Part shown: positions 1-20,442 of the stretch, piece by piece | Numbering within the stretch: position 1 is the first letter of the stretch | How the letters are laid out: every line of letters begins with the position of its first letter | Source: Tubulanus polymorphus | Lineage: Eukaryota; Nemertea; Palaeonemertea; Tubulaniformes; Tubulanidae | NCBI RefSeq assembly: GCF_964204645.1 | Contig: NC_134029.1 | Coordinates: forward strand, 1,025,501 to 1,089,500 | DNA: 64,000 bases | Direction: 5' to 3' | Notes under the pieces: model-generated | What the model was told of the DNA's origin: nothing | Database searches by the model: none | Seen by the model: the letters and a program-made list of their open reading frames with translations, nothing else | Position numbers and translations under genes: made by a program

Positions 1-2424
1 TAAGTCTCATTAGGATTAAGAAAGGCAATAAACCAATTGACGGGGGGGGGGGTGCTGGTTCATTGGATTTGAGTTAGATTTGGAATGAGCAGGTATATTT
101 GTGGGCACTGGTTAAAATGATGGCAGCATTATTACATAGAGTTAGTAGCTCCAACCAGATGATTCTTCAGTTCATACATTCTTCCTGTGTTTATCAATGA
201 AATATAGAAATGATAGAATTCAACTCAGATATTTCATTATCAGTGAGATTTGTAACTGATCAATAGTGAGATGAAGTAATTAACAGTAAACACGTGTTAA
301 ACCTGTGTAAGAACACGGCATTACGCACTGGTGTGGTCTAGTTTTACTATTTGATTTATCCGCTGTGTCTGGTTCCTCTGACAGCCCCTCAACAACAACA
401 ACTGTTTCTTCCGAATTCATTATATCATTATTATCAACTCTCGAATCCACGCTGTACATTTATTCCTGCAGTTGTAGACACTTTAAGTAAAGATGAGAGT
501 AAAATCTATACAGTAAAAGTTCTTCTCATCTCGAGTATAATTTGTAGGGAACAATATTCTCTGTGTGGTTGTTTTGAGATTCTGGTTTACTTTAGAATGT
601 GAATGACTGAACTGTGAGCAAGTATTGACCACCGAGCTACAGCTGTTTGAGGGTAGAGAATTCATCTTGTTTTTATGTCAATAACTGATGTTGTTCTGTT
701 CCCATCGTGACTACGACGAAACTTTTAACCCAAAAATGTGTTAGACAGAACTCTGGAACTTGGAACCACTTCAACATTTAAAAAAAGCCAAAAATGTGTC
801 AAATATTCTATTGACTTTGTCCTTACATTTTTAAACATCTAAGAAGAAAAAACTAAAGTATTTCATGCCGAGTAGATGAGAGGAAAGAGGAACTTAGAGT
901 GGATAAACGTTGGTTTATGAGAAGTGAAAGTAACATTAACAGTTTATATGGTTGATTCTTTACTCCGTGGTTCCCGTGGTTTGTGTGTACAAACATTGGA
1001 TTTGTACATACACCGTTACACAACGGGAGGTAAAAAATACTTCTAACACGCAGCATCGTGAGGATTTCAACACCAGGTGTTTCACAAAACTGCTAACGTT
1101 GTTTCTGTGATTGAAGAAAGATTGAATCTTTAACTGTAGTTCGTTGAAGAAAGATCAGATCTTTTGGCCGACATTTCTTCTCAAACTTCTCGAAATAGAA
1201 ATTCTAAGATACGCATGCAGATAGGAGGGCTAGGTGTTGATTTCTATTCACCACTGAGTTTGGGTTTGTTTTAAGTAAAGCGTAACAAATATTTATGGAA
1301 TGAATCTTTGTGAGACAAAAAAAGAGGGGAAGAAAGCGTCCATTTTTAAGACAATCTATTTTAATTTCATGCAAAAATTGTGTCTTTGATTTTACCCAAA
1401 CGAGACTTAGATAGTTCAGCACTAATGTAGTGATCTATGTGATGAAATTCAGAGATGCCTTCCTCTCTCTCCCTCCTCTCTCTCCCTTGCTCTCTCCCCC
1501 TCCCCATCTCTCTATCTCTGTGAAGTCATTCTACTAACTGATTACTGTCTAATTTGATGTGACATCTCTGACTATGAGTTGTGATCTCCTCTCCGACACT
1601 TCGATTCCATTAACCAGAAAATATTACAAAATTGTGGCTATATTTTTACGATGAATCGGGGCAGAGCTAATGGCGCAAAATGATTATCATTCGTGAGGCT
1701 TAATTAAATAAAAGCTTGTGTTGGATTTTGTTATTGCGGACACTGGATTGAGAAACACACATTGAATACTGATCAATATTTGAACCCAGATCTCATCTGA
1801 TATTTGACCTTTGTTTTAAATGAGATAATGATAATTTCATGTCAGTAATTAGTGATGATTCTCTTCGTACAAACTCTGATCCAGTTTCTGAGCGGATACA
1901 TTCAGTGTCTCAAGCTGTTTTACATCAATGCTGTTAATTTCTTCCATCCTCTGATAATTGCTGATGCTCTGATTCAGATAATGAATAATACCCTTTACAA
2001 GGATCAGGATAATTCTTAATGATAATTGGTGCCGTAAACATCAGACACCACAGATAACATCTCAGAGCGTATTGCTGTATATTACACCATCATTCATAAT
2101 CTAATTTCATATGGCGTTTATGAAATACTAGTCATCTCTAAGAGGAGGTTGTTTCTTTCTGCCCCGGGGAACAAGAATCTGGCTCCTAGATAACCATTAA
2201 TGAAACTCTGAATTCTTGTTGTAGAATGATATCAAATCCCACACCAAAAGACTGAATCCTTCTCTGTGTGGGATTTGATATCTGGACTGCTCTAAACCAA
2301 TCTATTTCATCCCGATAAAAACGACATTTTGTATATATTATATATGTTTATTAGATATTCTAACATATTAAAACATCATGATTATGAGAGATACTGATTG
2401 TCTGTATATGTGTTATATTTGCAG
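1..2424. other. No exon recognised; probably intron upstream of NBEA exons
   Basis: The first supported NBEA exon begins at an AG acceptor at 2425 in the middle of a conserved domain, so the coding sequence must continue further left. I found no conserved exon in this stretch. It contains a run of G (about 43-52), a CT-rich tract (about 1460-1515) and a perfect 17-bp hairpin with arms at 2228-2244 and 2266-2282. Short open frames here have no recognisable content. The whole stretch is therefore most likely intron. Confidence 0.6.
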
Positions 2425-9968
<7,544 letters not shown>

Positions 9969-10553
9969 TTCTAATCGAGGATCCTTCACTCAACGTAACA
10001 TAAAACATTATAAATCATTCCATACTTGTGTAAAACATGAATATCGCTTATTTGTAGAAAGATGAATTGAAGCAGAGAGAGTTCAATCTATTTCTCCTCT
10101 ACGTAATATATGTATCTTATAGTGTTATAGACAGATATTGTCCATGAAACAGAAAATACCTGATGAAAAAGAGACATATTTAGATTATTATTATGATTAT
10201 GATTATTATTATGATTAATATTATAATATGTATATGCTGATGTGTATAATATATGAATACAGAAGGTTTAGATATTAGTAATTAATTTATACATAGATGA
10301 TAGAAAAGGTTCCTGTACTGTACTGTTCTATATAGGGCCTGTTATTTATATAAAGAGAGTGAGCACTTTACATTATGAGGTGCAGGTTTAAAACTATTTA
10401 TAGCGCTTTGCACTGCGAAACATAAAGTGTTGTTTATTTATTTGTTTTTTTTTTCGATGTTCAGTTTTTGGTTTCAGATTTAAACGCCGTTTTGCTGCAG
10501 TTGAGGAAAATTTGTAACATTAATTTGTTGAAATCATGACCGTTTGATATTCA

Positions 10554-10559
10554 AATAAA
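10554..10559 (+). terminator. Candidate NBEA polyadenylation signal
   Basis: AATAAA lies 586 bp past the NBEA stop codon, with no other gene in between. The 3' UTR holds AT-rich and ATT/ATG-rich low-complexity sequence at about 10180-10240. The next AATAAA cluster is near 12360, so a longer 3' UTR is possible. Confidence 0.45.
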
Positions 10560-13500
10560 AGTCGAATCAAAACATGGCCGTCTGACACCGAATCACCTCG
10601 ATTCAAACATCAGAATTTTGGATTCAACTCAAATAGGTTGAAATTATTATAATTAGTAACATATTAAAGAATAAGTGAATTATTAATTGAATCTTGTATA
10701 AAAGAAAACTACAGTAAAAACTTGCACGTTGTAAGCTGGGGATGATTTATGACTTACACTTGATTGATACAAATTTGGACTGGAAAATAGTGACGACTTA
10801 TCCAACTGAGTTTCGCTGTATTTGATGTAAATTTTTGTTATCCGCCTGGAATAGATTTTGACCGTGTATATTAATCTCCTAGAAACACTTTTTATTTTAT
10901 CTTTTGTTAATATTTTCTTCACACGATTTTCATTATCATAGATAGATTTAAATAGAACAAGTTTGTTGAATTCTGATCAGAATTTTCATAATATTGAAGA
11001 CACATCTAGTCATTCGAGTATTACGTAACGTATTTAGAATGTAGTTTGTCATTATCCACCGCGGGTGTAGGTCGACTTGTGACAGGATTGGTCGCAGTAG
11101 GTCGACTTGTGACAGGATTGGTCGCAGTAGGTCGACTGCGATGCAACTGGTCGCAAAATGGCGAGAAATTCAGTCGCAAGACCAACCTAACCCGGCTTAA
11201 GATTATACAATTTAATTGATTGAATTTGCTGTGTTCTGATTCTTGATATCATTTTCTGATTTGAATGTATTTTATTGATGTTTTTGGCGAATTGAATGTG
11301 ATGCATTTTCTCAGTTTTTGAAATTATTTAAATTTTTGCTTCAATGCTTTTTGTCGATGATTCAAAATGTGTGTTATTTAAAATTCTGGTATTTTTTAGC
11401 AGTTTATATAAAACGACAGAAACTCTTCACACTTCTGTGGTCAGTTTATTCATTACATTGAAATGGAAATATTTGAAAAATGAAATCCTCTTCTGGCGGT
11501 TACAGAGTGTGCTCTTTATCTATTAACTATATCCCAAATCAAGTGATTGAGTGAACTGATCAACATGCACAGTTGAGTTTAGATGTTTCTTTGCTCTATC
11601 ATTACATTTGCGAAGTCAAGAGAATCTAACGTGGTCAAAGACCAACCCTTATCAAAAAATGTCTTAAGATTTGCATAAGTCTGGAAGGTTGGTTGTAATT
11701 GATGAACTTGGACAGTGAACAGTGAATTCAAGTGATTGTATATAACATGAATTTTGCTACTGTTATTGTACATATCAACTCTAACTAGATATAATACATA
11801 TATATCATATTAACACTGGTAGAATCAATGATATTGATTATTATCTAATTCATTATCGGAATTTTGATTATTATGATAATTATTAATGAATTAATGATTC
11901 TTCTAAGTTAGAGAGTGATACTGTGTGGTTTTCATGTAGATTTCAGTAACCCCTGTTTCACGTTCCTCAGTCATCTTTCCGAGTCACATTCCGCTGATAT
12001 GTTGACTGCTTCAAGTCATCAACAATCCATTGTATAAAAGAACATCATCTACTTGAAAAAATAACATGTAAACAGCATTAGTTTCCTTGTGCGGTGAAGA
12101 TTTTAATAATGGTTTTGCCGTTTGTCTTTATTGACCTTATAATATGTAATCTGATAACAGTTAAACAAACGCCACACCCAGAGATGTCTGGCTCGTCTGG
12201 AGGACTTTAGTAATAGACACTGCTAATTATGTATCATGTGATCGTGTTGTTATACTTCTGTTTGAATGATATAAGATAAATTTGTTTTATTGATAATAAT
12301 AGAGACCCATTATTCCAGATTCTGTAGAAAGTATGTATGTTTTCATGTTGTGGCAAGCAAAAAATAAATATAAACAACACTGAACTATTACTCTGTCTGG
12401 TTGGTTTTAATCTGATTCCTCTCGGGGTTTAGTTCTCATCCTTCTTGTATCACCTTTTGTAGTTCTTAAAAAAATCCTGTATCAGTTTTGTTTTATGATA
12501 GTACCTATAAGATCAGCCTCAAATCAGAAGAATATAATCTCGTAGTCATTATATTACTCGACAGGCAACCAGTCTAAATTAACTTCATATATGAAACATT
12601 AATCGTAGTTTATTACGTATGAGATATATTCAATATTTATATCGATAAAAACGAAAAAAAAAGTTATTTTTTTCAAGTTTAAAGAAAAAGATGCGAACAA
12701 ACATCGATAAATATCACAGGAATAATTTAACAATATCATATCGTTTATAATAAGCAACAATCGATGGTATTTATTTTGTACAGAATTTGGAACAGATACT
12801 CGCTCTGTACAACTCAAAATACCGCAGTGGGTCCTTCTACCCCCACGGACGAGGCTCAGGAGCTCTGGCAATCGACTTGCTGCCTCACTACACCGTGAGG
12901 TGCTGCCGCTATGCTCATCGTTGGCGGGATTTTTATACACTAACTTGAAGCGACTGTGGCAATCAATGAGCATCGATTGCCACAGTCAGCCACTTATAGG
13001 TCTGATTTGGCATGCTCACAATTCTGGACCTGGCGTTCCACATTTCTGAGAAAAAGTTTCGATCAGTTCATTTTCAGAATGCAAACTTAACGCAAAACTG
13101 TGGAACTGAGTCCTGTAATAAAAGGCCACAGATGTGCAATTAATTAACATGAACAATAATATATCGCCGTATAAATGTTGTTGAATTTGAATGCACTAGA
13201 GGCTGCAGTTCTAACTGGTGCGTGTCGAATTAGATTTATAATTGTGATAGCATTAGTTCTATTTACAGAAGTCGTGATAAATGTGTGTAATTAGTCTCAC
13301 ATTTCAACAAGACATGAATTTTTCAAATCATAAATACATGTACACCACCTTCTCTCATCAATGATATAAAGATTTGTCATATACCAACTATGCATAATGT
13401 TAACCAAATATAGCTTTACCTGTATGGTGTGCAAGTCCTAAAGCAGCCAGATATTGGCTCTTCCTCCCCCTCCTCCCCCTCCCCTCTCCCTCTCCTTTCA

Positions 13501-14054
13501 CCTTCTCCCTCCCCTCTGTATCAGCCCCATCCCCCTCCCCTCCCCACCGATCTCTCGTCAATCGATGCTTATGATATTCTATAAATAGATAGAACGCAGT
13601 TAGTAGTTAAACGATCGTTTTTCTATAAACACAGTTTGAATTAGGGTGTGTCCAGTAATTGCTTATTCAGCTTATACCACACCACTGTATCTCACAGCAT
13701 TAATATACACCATATAATGATAATATATACTTACCTTAATCATTTAATATAAACACTATTAACACTAAGTGAAAAGCTAATATCATTAATCATAATGATG
13801 TGTTATGTCGTTCAATAATACCAGAAAAAAACTTTCAAACAAAACAAACGTAAAGCTTTAACGATTTATACATAATTTCTGAACATGGTTTTTTTTTCAA
13901 GCAGCAAAATCTTCGAATAATTGCATAAAACATTTCAGTAAATCATAATTATGAGATTAAAACTCAAGCAGTAAAATAACAATTGATAATTTGACATATA
14001 ATTGAAGTGTTTAAGCCGTATATATGCATCTAATGAAATTCAACTAACTATATG

Positions 14055-14060
14055 TTTATT
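14055..14060 (-). terminator. Candidate polyadenylation signal of the four-pass membrane gene
   Basis: AATAAA on the minus strand about 400 bp past the stop codon at 14457. Confidence 0.35.
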
Positions 14061-14456
14061 TCATCATGTCATCGTTTTTTGGGGGGAATTAATGGAAATC
14101 AATTCGTGTCAACGCGGGCCCCATGGCGGATCAGGGGTGAACGATTGGTCCGGGTCATAAACGCTCGTTTGATACGTTTAAAAGGGGAGGGTGCAGGAGG
14201 TGCTCACCCCTGAAAATGACAAATTACCCAGAAATTCTACGGCAAAATGAAATGAAATATATTAAACTGAGACGTAAAGAAGTCTAGATTCATTAGCTTT
14301 TCCAAAAATGAGTTTCCGATTAGCTTTCGGGTGCCCTTATGGATTATATGATATACCCTATTGTGAGGGTGCACCCCTCTCTGAATCAGACCCTAGATCC
14401 ACTCTTCTGTTATTCAAGATGATAAACATTGCTCTGATCCACAATGAACTAAAGTG

Positions 14457-15194
14457 TTAGGTTTCTGGATATCTATTTGTTTTTTCTTCATCGGTTTTCT
14501 GTGGTTCGACGACGACACTCGGTTCATCATCAGCTGCGACCTGTGCTGATAGTTCATCCTGTTTCTCTAACTGGCCATTCTGATCGGTGGTTCCTGCGGC
14601 TGATTCGACGCTTTTTATCGCTAAAGCGAGCTTCGTCTTCAGAATATCGCCGTACTTTCTCAAAGTCAAATTCGATATCATTTGCACAACGGAGACGCCT
14701 AACTCGACTAGACCGACCATCGCAGCAACGGCTAAACATCCGACCAGAACGTGATGTCTCTTCTTACCTAGCACCATCACGCTGGGCAGATACTGGGCTA
14801 AAGCGACGTTCAAGACAAAATTTGTCGTCGAGACAAACGTAGTTATAACTCCGGCTAGTTCGCAGATATCGATACATAAATGGGGACTATCTTTTCCTCG
14901 TTTCATCAATACCAAACCGCTACACGCAGAAATTAGATAAATAATCGCGCCTATTATGATAAACGACATGGCCGCGGTATGTCTGGTGGCTGTGGACGTG
15001 TCTGTTAAATTCGTCATGTTATAATCATTATCAAGAGTGGGTTCGGGTAGCGGTTCTGTAACTCGAAACGGTATAAATACAAACATTGATATGATTTGTA
15101 ATCCTGTCAATGAGAATTGAAGAAATGCGATATATCGGCGTCTCTCCGTAAGAATCGTGTCCCGATCCTTCAACTCGGGTTTCTCATCCGGCAT
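14457..15194 (-). CDS. Unidentified four-pass membrane protein
   Basis: A 245-residue open frame in one exon. The exon begins at an acceptor (TTTCCAG, exon from 15205) 11 bp before the ATG, so the 5' UTR is spliced. Four hydrophobic segments are visible: about residues 20-45 (FLQFSLTGLQIISMFVFIPF), 75-98, 112-135 and 145-175. The first loop carries two N-glycosylation sequons (NMT, NLT). A basic turn (GKKRHH) precedes the fourth segment, and the charged C-terminal tail of about 60 residues is rich in E, D, K and Q. Four helices, a sequon-bearing first loop and cytosolic ends resemble MS4A/TMEM/tetraspanin-like proteins in layout only. I see no CCG motif of tetraspanins and do not assign a family. 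Codon use and the lack of stops support a real gene. Confidence 0.7.
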   Translation of the reverse strand: MPDEKPELKDRDTILTERRRYIAFLQFSLTGLQIISMFVFIPFRVTEPLPEPTLDNDYNMTNLTDTSTATRHTAAMSFIIIGAIIYLISACSGLVLMKRGKDSPHLCIDICELAGVITTFVSTTNFVLNVALAQYLPSVMVLGKKRHHVLVGCLAVAAMVGLVELGVSVVQMISNLTLRKYGDILKTKLALAIKSVESAAGTTDQNGQLEKQDELSAQVAADDEPSVVVEPQKTDEEKTNRYPET

Positions 15195-15205
15195 CGTGTG
15201 TCTTC

Positions 15206-18190
15206 CTGGAAAGAAAACACATATATTCACGTGTATTTCTTATTAGAAGGTAATTTCGTGGGTGATGACAAAATCTGAGACTCAAGGCGTCTGTTTAACA
15301 AGTGTATGCGTTAATACGTAAATACCATCCCCAACCATCGTTGCTGGGTGATCCCTTATGATCAGGGTCCAGTCCCACAACTGTGAGTTAAGATTTTACT
15401 CTGAGTAAACTCATTGAAAATTAACTCATTCAAACTCTATAACTCACAACTGTGGAACTGGATCCAGATGAAATGTGTTCGGTATCATTGCAATATCAAT
15501 CGAATGAGATTGGCTGAAAAAAATGAGGAACCATCATGGTAATAACTGGTCAACAAATTTCAAAAGATAATTTGCAAATGAACAAATGAAAGTGTCTAGT
15601 CAGATTGAACCCGATGGAATTGGATCTAGATGCGGGTGTAGATGGAGATGGATATACGTACTAACGCGCTGTTCTATAAAACACGGTTATTGCCGATCAA
15701 TTCTTCTCTGTTTACAATATTTGACTACTGGCAAAATATCTCTTTGGTGTTTCAACTAGGCGTGGTATATTTCTAACTAAACATACCCTTGAGACGGATA
15801 TACACCGTGTATGGAATATAGAACACGCAATAATCGTTGTCATTGGGAGGGAATTATATCGGAACTTTGAAGAAAAGAAATGTTATTCTGTCATATCGTT
15901 ATCGATATTTAGATGGTCAAAATATTGATTGCCAATATTCAGTCAAGTCTGATTTGGTGAACCAATGAAAGAACCCCAGTCACTATATTATCATTCGGAG
16001 TATTTGGAGGGGTGGAGAGCTTAGCGAAACGGTCTCCGTCAGGGGATTCAAACGCCCAAGAGAGGCTCAAAGGTCAACGAAAAGAAACAATACTTTACAT
16101 TTAATGAAGATATACTAGTAATAGAAATAGAAAACTTTATGAAAATAAATCTCCAACGAGAATCTAATTGAAACACTGTTCCCGCGTGAGAACCTGAAGG
16201 TATAGTGTTATCTAATGGTGACCCGACGTTACTCGGCGCTGAAGTTAGAACTGACACGTACAACTCTAGGAGTCATTTCTTTAAACTTGAAAGTCTTAAG
16301 AAAAGTCAAGTGCTAAAAAGTGTGTTAAGTAATGAGGTCGGATTACGGTTAAAGAATATGAATACGGTCATAGTGTCAAGGGGATGTTTTTAAGATCGTT
16401 GACCCTATGATTATTTGTGCTAAATAGAGGTAGTTTGTAAATTAGTTGCTAGTTCTATGAATATTAGCCCTACAAGTGCGCAATATTACATCATACTGTT
16501 TTAAGTGATCTGAAGTGCGCTACGTTTAAACTATCATTAATTATGTTGTCTGCATATCGAGTCTCAAGAGGCTGATAAAGCATGACGCGTCTGATTTGAT
16601 ACACAGTTAAACATTTACGAATTTGAAATCATTACAAAATCATCATTTTCATAAATCCTTATTAATTTCTAAATAGATGTGTTGTAAAATACTTACAGAA
16701 AATTACGGATAATCCAAAAAAGATTCGTAAATCTAAAACGAAAGCTGCCGTCGCTAGTCTTGATTTTACTGACTTTCAGAATGTGTACATGTATCAGGCG
16801 CCGCCCTTCTGAGGCTGTCGCGATGCGCGTCAAACTAAATGTGCGTGGTACGTGTATCTATACATTGACGACAACTGCAAACTGTAATTTCATCCTGGTT
16901 CAGACACGAGCGTCTAGAGGGATGGATAGATCATTCTAAACCGATGAAAGATGACCAGAGTGCAAAACTGTCTGAGAGTAGAGAGATTTCGACAACATTA
17001 TACCCTTATCTAACCTTTCCCTAATCCTTCGTCGTATTCAAGTCGTTGAGATGATTTTTCATCCCATATAAAACCGACAGGTTCAGAGAATTGGTATGGT
17101 CTAGCGACGGCTGGGGTATATGTAGTAAAGTGTGTAGTCTAGGCAGGGACGGCGTTTAATACACAAAATTATCACCTATAAAACTGATGGGGGTGTATGG
17201 TTTGAGAATCTGTTATAAGTCCGGCCGGGTAATTGCTGTCTGGTATTTAGACTTATATATACCGATGTCTGGGAGATGCTATTCTCACTTCAGATTGTGT
17301 CAGTAAATTCCCGCCCACGTTACAACCACTTGTCTCTCATGAAGGACGAACACGTTTGACATTCAAGCTGACATCATCTCTTCACGCGAGTCGCCTTTAT
17401 TAAATTATCTTCCTCCACCCGGGAACATTTCCAAAAATAGTGATTTATTTCCGTCACTGTGGGTTAAAGACAAGTCATCGCGACTATGGGTTTTCCACTG
17501 GTAAACGTGCAGTAGCGAATCCTGATAACTGACAAGGAGCACGTGTGTCTACACGCTCCTGAATCCGTCTGTATTTTGTCTGATCTAGATATTTGCGATG
17601 TTAACATTAGTTTCGGATTTTACTCTAGTCGTAAAAGAATTGTTACTTAGAGAAAAAGACTACATGTTCACTCCTCTTGCATTGGTCCAAATGCAATGCC
17701 GTACTCAGTGGCGGATCGGCTGAGTGACCTTGGAATTTTCTCCTTAAGATTTTTTGAAATTTTGAGCACATGATCAACCAGGAAAGTGCTCAGAATGCAT
17801 CTAATTTTTCAAAGTTTTCTGGGGGGACCCTCCCACTTTGGGGGACTGATAAGCATTTTGTCACGGGCCTGAGTTTGTGTTAGGTCCTACAAGAGAGTCG
17901 TTATATCGAGGTTCGTTCCTCAAGGTAAACTGTCCTTTTTATGGTTCTCTTGGCATCGGTTAAAATCCATGTGACACTTGCTGATGATCATTAGAGAAAG
18001 AAAACCAAAACAACAGGTTCTCATAACAATTAACAAATTTATTGATCAACATAAACAAATAAGGCAAGGTTGATGGAGAGAAAGAGATTAGATGGAATAG
18101 ATTGATGTGAGATTGGTTCTAACTAGTGACAATGACTTCTCTTCTTCTCTACAAAATAGACAATAAAACAAAACAGTTCATATTTTCACA
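15206..18190. other. Upstream region of the four-pass gene and intergenic DNA
   Basis: No conserved protein recognised. A minus-strand GTAAGT donor at 16696-16691 could end a noncoding first exon (starting somewhere above 16697) that splices to 15205. A copy of the dispersed palindromic repeat lies at about 15368-15467. Small open frames at 16048-16393 on both strands show no recognisable content. Confidence 0.45.
18038..18043 (-). terminator. Polyadenylation signal of FANCF-like gene
   Basis: AATAAA on the minus strand, about 150 bp downstream of the FANCF stop codon. Confidence 0.55.
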
Positions 18191-20442
18191 TCAAACAGCA
18201 GCAGCAGCAAAGACTGTGAATAATGAAGCTGTTATTTCTTTACCTGTTTGCTGTTTATTGATGACAATGTTTTTACAATCTGTAAGTTGTTTATGAAGAT
18301 GAAACGGTGAAATATTCAATAAAGTCGACAAATCCCTAAAAATAATAACAAACAAACACATCTAAAATTCATATGATTCACTCAACTCTAACTCAAAGTG
18401 AATGATATTGTTTCTTACCAAAGGAAATTACTTTCAGAATCAAATGCTTTGTAAATGATGTAGTGGAGGAGTTTATCTTTACACAATGAACTCAATTCAT
18501 TACTGAAACTCTTAATACGCAAACATTCTACAACAACTGCCTGAAAAAAATAATCAGTTTAGATTTTTAGTTGACATGAGGAGGAAATAATTAAAATTTG
18601 TTCCGTAAGTAATATATCCAAGCTGTGTGTGTGAGTTAGGAGGACTAGAGGTTCACTGTTGTGATTGAATTGGAATCTTTTGACTTACGAGTCCATTCTC
18701 TTTATCTCCATCTATCACTTTATCAACTGCAGATTCAAATTCACCCGAGCTTAAGATAAATGTAACCATCTAGATTATTAACACAAAAAATCCTAGATCG
18801 GTAAGAAGAGGGCCAAGGTGAGAAACTTACTTGTGTTTTAAAAGTTGAATTAAATGTTGGTTGAATAGTTCAGCTTGTGTTTGTATTAAAGTCGTCATCC
18901 AGGGATCAGTATCCACCGCACTAATCACCGTCAGTTTATTCATTAATTGTCGAGTTGTTTGGAAATCTGACTTCAAACGAGCGCAACTAAATAGAATCTA
19001 TTAAATATAAAATAAATCGGGTTTATTAACAAACTTCTGCTGGGACCAGTTTTTCACAGTAAACTCCCTTGATTTTGAAACTTATCAAAGTCAATCAAGC
19101 ATAATATGATATTATATGATATAATAGTCAATCTATAACAACTCAAGACAAGTTTTCGGATTTTAGACTGAACTCAAGCCATCACTGCGTAACTGGACCC
19201 AACAGTTTGAGTGACGCAAAGTATAATCGAGATTAGTTTTATGTCGTTTGAATACCTCACAGTTGTCAGATTCATTCCTAGTTTGATCAAGCAATAATCC
19301 AAATAATAATTCAGGTAGATGTGGATTCTGTATTAAAACCTATGGAAAATTAAATCATTTAATGAAGAATTAGTTAAAACAAGCAACTACATATAATTCA
19401 AAGAAATATTCATGCAAATTCTCGAATTCACGAAACAACCTTTTTCATCATTTGTGACGCAGTTTTCAGGGAATCTAAATCTATTTCTGATGAGATATTT
19501 CGACTAAGAATCATGATTTGATGATTCAAATCAGTTCTATAGGGCTTATCTTTAATTTGATAATACATCTGAAATAAAAAACATAACCGTAATAGATAAA
19601 TAAGGTACATGTAAAGGTCTTTTGAGGACAAGTAGGTCGCAAGTCTTTTTCCCGCTTGAAATGTTTTAAGTAAATAAACTATTAAAATAGATTATTGAAG
19701 GTTTATCTGATAATTCAAACAATAACCTATATATGATATGTTTGTGCTTGTGACAGGAACATACAACAGTCAATACATGACATTTTTCAAGAGAGAATAA
19801 AAATTGACGCAGTATATTTCTATCAGGGACTAATTTGAAGTTCATTCTTCAAACACTCGACCATTTTCGAAATGGAGGTTTCTCACATGTAGAAGATTTC
19901 GAAAAGAGCCAGAGAAGCAGAAATGTCGTCGGCAAGGAAGGAACCAGAGCGCAGACTGCGGGAACCACAGCGGAAACCTATCAGTAAAGATAGATTAGAA
20001 ATACCTAGCGGTATGATACATTACAGACGAGGACTCAAACGAAATGAGTCTGAACTTTCGTTATTGAGTATCGCATCAACCAGTCAAAATATGGATTTTC
20101 ATTTCAAAGGTAAAGTACACAGTATGCTATACAGTGAAACTCACTACTTTTAAATTGCCCTAGTTGTGATGATAATTATGTTGATGACTTATCAAAATGA
20201 TAAATCACACTAGATAACTGAGTTGGAAATACAAAATTGGGACTAGAAAAGAAAACTTCAGCAGCGTGACAATTTAATTATAAGATTAAGAGAGATCCCT
20301 GACCTACATGTTGACAATACTTAGCCCAGGAGAGAGCGTTTTTAACATCATGCTCGTTCCATTCTGATACTATTTTTGATTTTGCTTGCTGCAAAATTTC
20401 GATGAAAGAATAAATAGACTTTAGAATCGCTGCTACAGCCAT
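18191..20442 (-). CDS. FANCF: Fanconi anaemia group F protein (FANCF) homologue
   Basis: Seven minus-strand exons: 20442-20308, 19568-19440, 19339-19256, 18997-18831, 18749-18689, 18540-18419 and 18335-18191. Phases agree and give 280 residues, against 374 in human. FANCF is an adaptor that joins FANCC-FANCE to the rest of the core complex that ubiquitinates FANCD2-FANCI at DNA crosslinks. Two blocks support the call. Residues 27-46 (SEWNEHDVKNALSWAKYCQH) match the human WDPATVRRALQWARYLRH segment, and DPWMTTLIQTQAEL matches the human NPNLQEDSLMKTQAEL segment. The rest is helical and leucine-rich, as expected for this fast-evolving protein. Weak points are the donor after exon 2 (GTTGTT) and the acceptor of exon 5 (CTTAAG, chosen because it alone keeps the frame). 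Human FANCF has a single coding exon, so the intron-rich structure is notable. Exon 1 starts at an acceptor near 20508, so the 5' UTR is spliced. Confidence 0.72.
19923..20111 (+). CDS. Candidate upstream first exon (63 codons), possibly alternative start of the channel gene
   Basis: ATG followed by 63 open codons, rich in R, K, E and S (MSSARKEPERRLREPQRKP at the start), ending at a GTAAAG donor. It lies in FANCF intron 1 on the opposite strand. It ends one base into a codon, which is the phase the channel exon at 25185 needs, and joining the two would give the channel a basic, serine-rich N-terminal extension. The better candidate first exon is at 22779. I recognise no homologue, so this is a hypothesis from frame and composition only. 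Confidence 0.25.

Larger units (their letters stand above)
9969..14456. other. NBEA 3' UTR and intergenic region
   Basis: No conserved coding sequence seen. Contents: the NBEA 3' UTR; a 30-bp tandem duplication of a GTCGACTTGTGACAGG unit at about 11069-11150; a perfect 13-bp hairpin with arms at 12952-12964 and 12975-12987; a C-rich tract at about 13455-13550; and AT-rich filler. An open frame on the minus strand at 12599-12973 has no recognisable domain. Confidence 0.7.

Noticed and set aside
12599-12973. 124-codon minus-strand frame between NBEA and the membrane gene
   Set aside because: Starts inside a hairpin repeat, ends in low-complexity sequence and has no recognisable content.
14477-14842. 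121-codon plus-strand open frame opposite the four-pass membrane gene
   Set aside because: Shadow of the minus-strand coding exon; arginine/serine-rich in the way typical of antisense frames.
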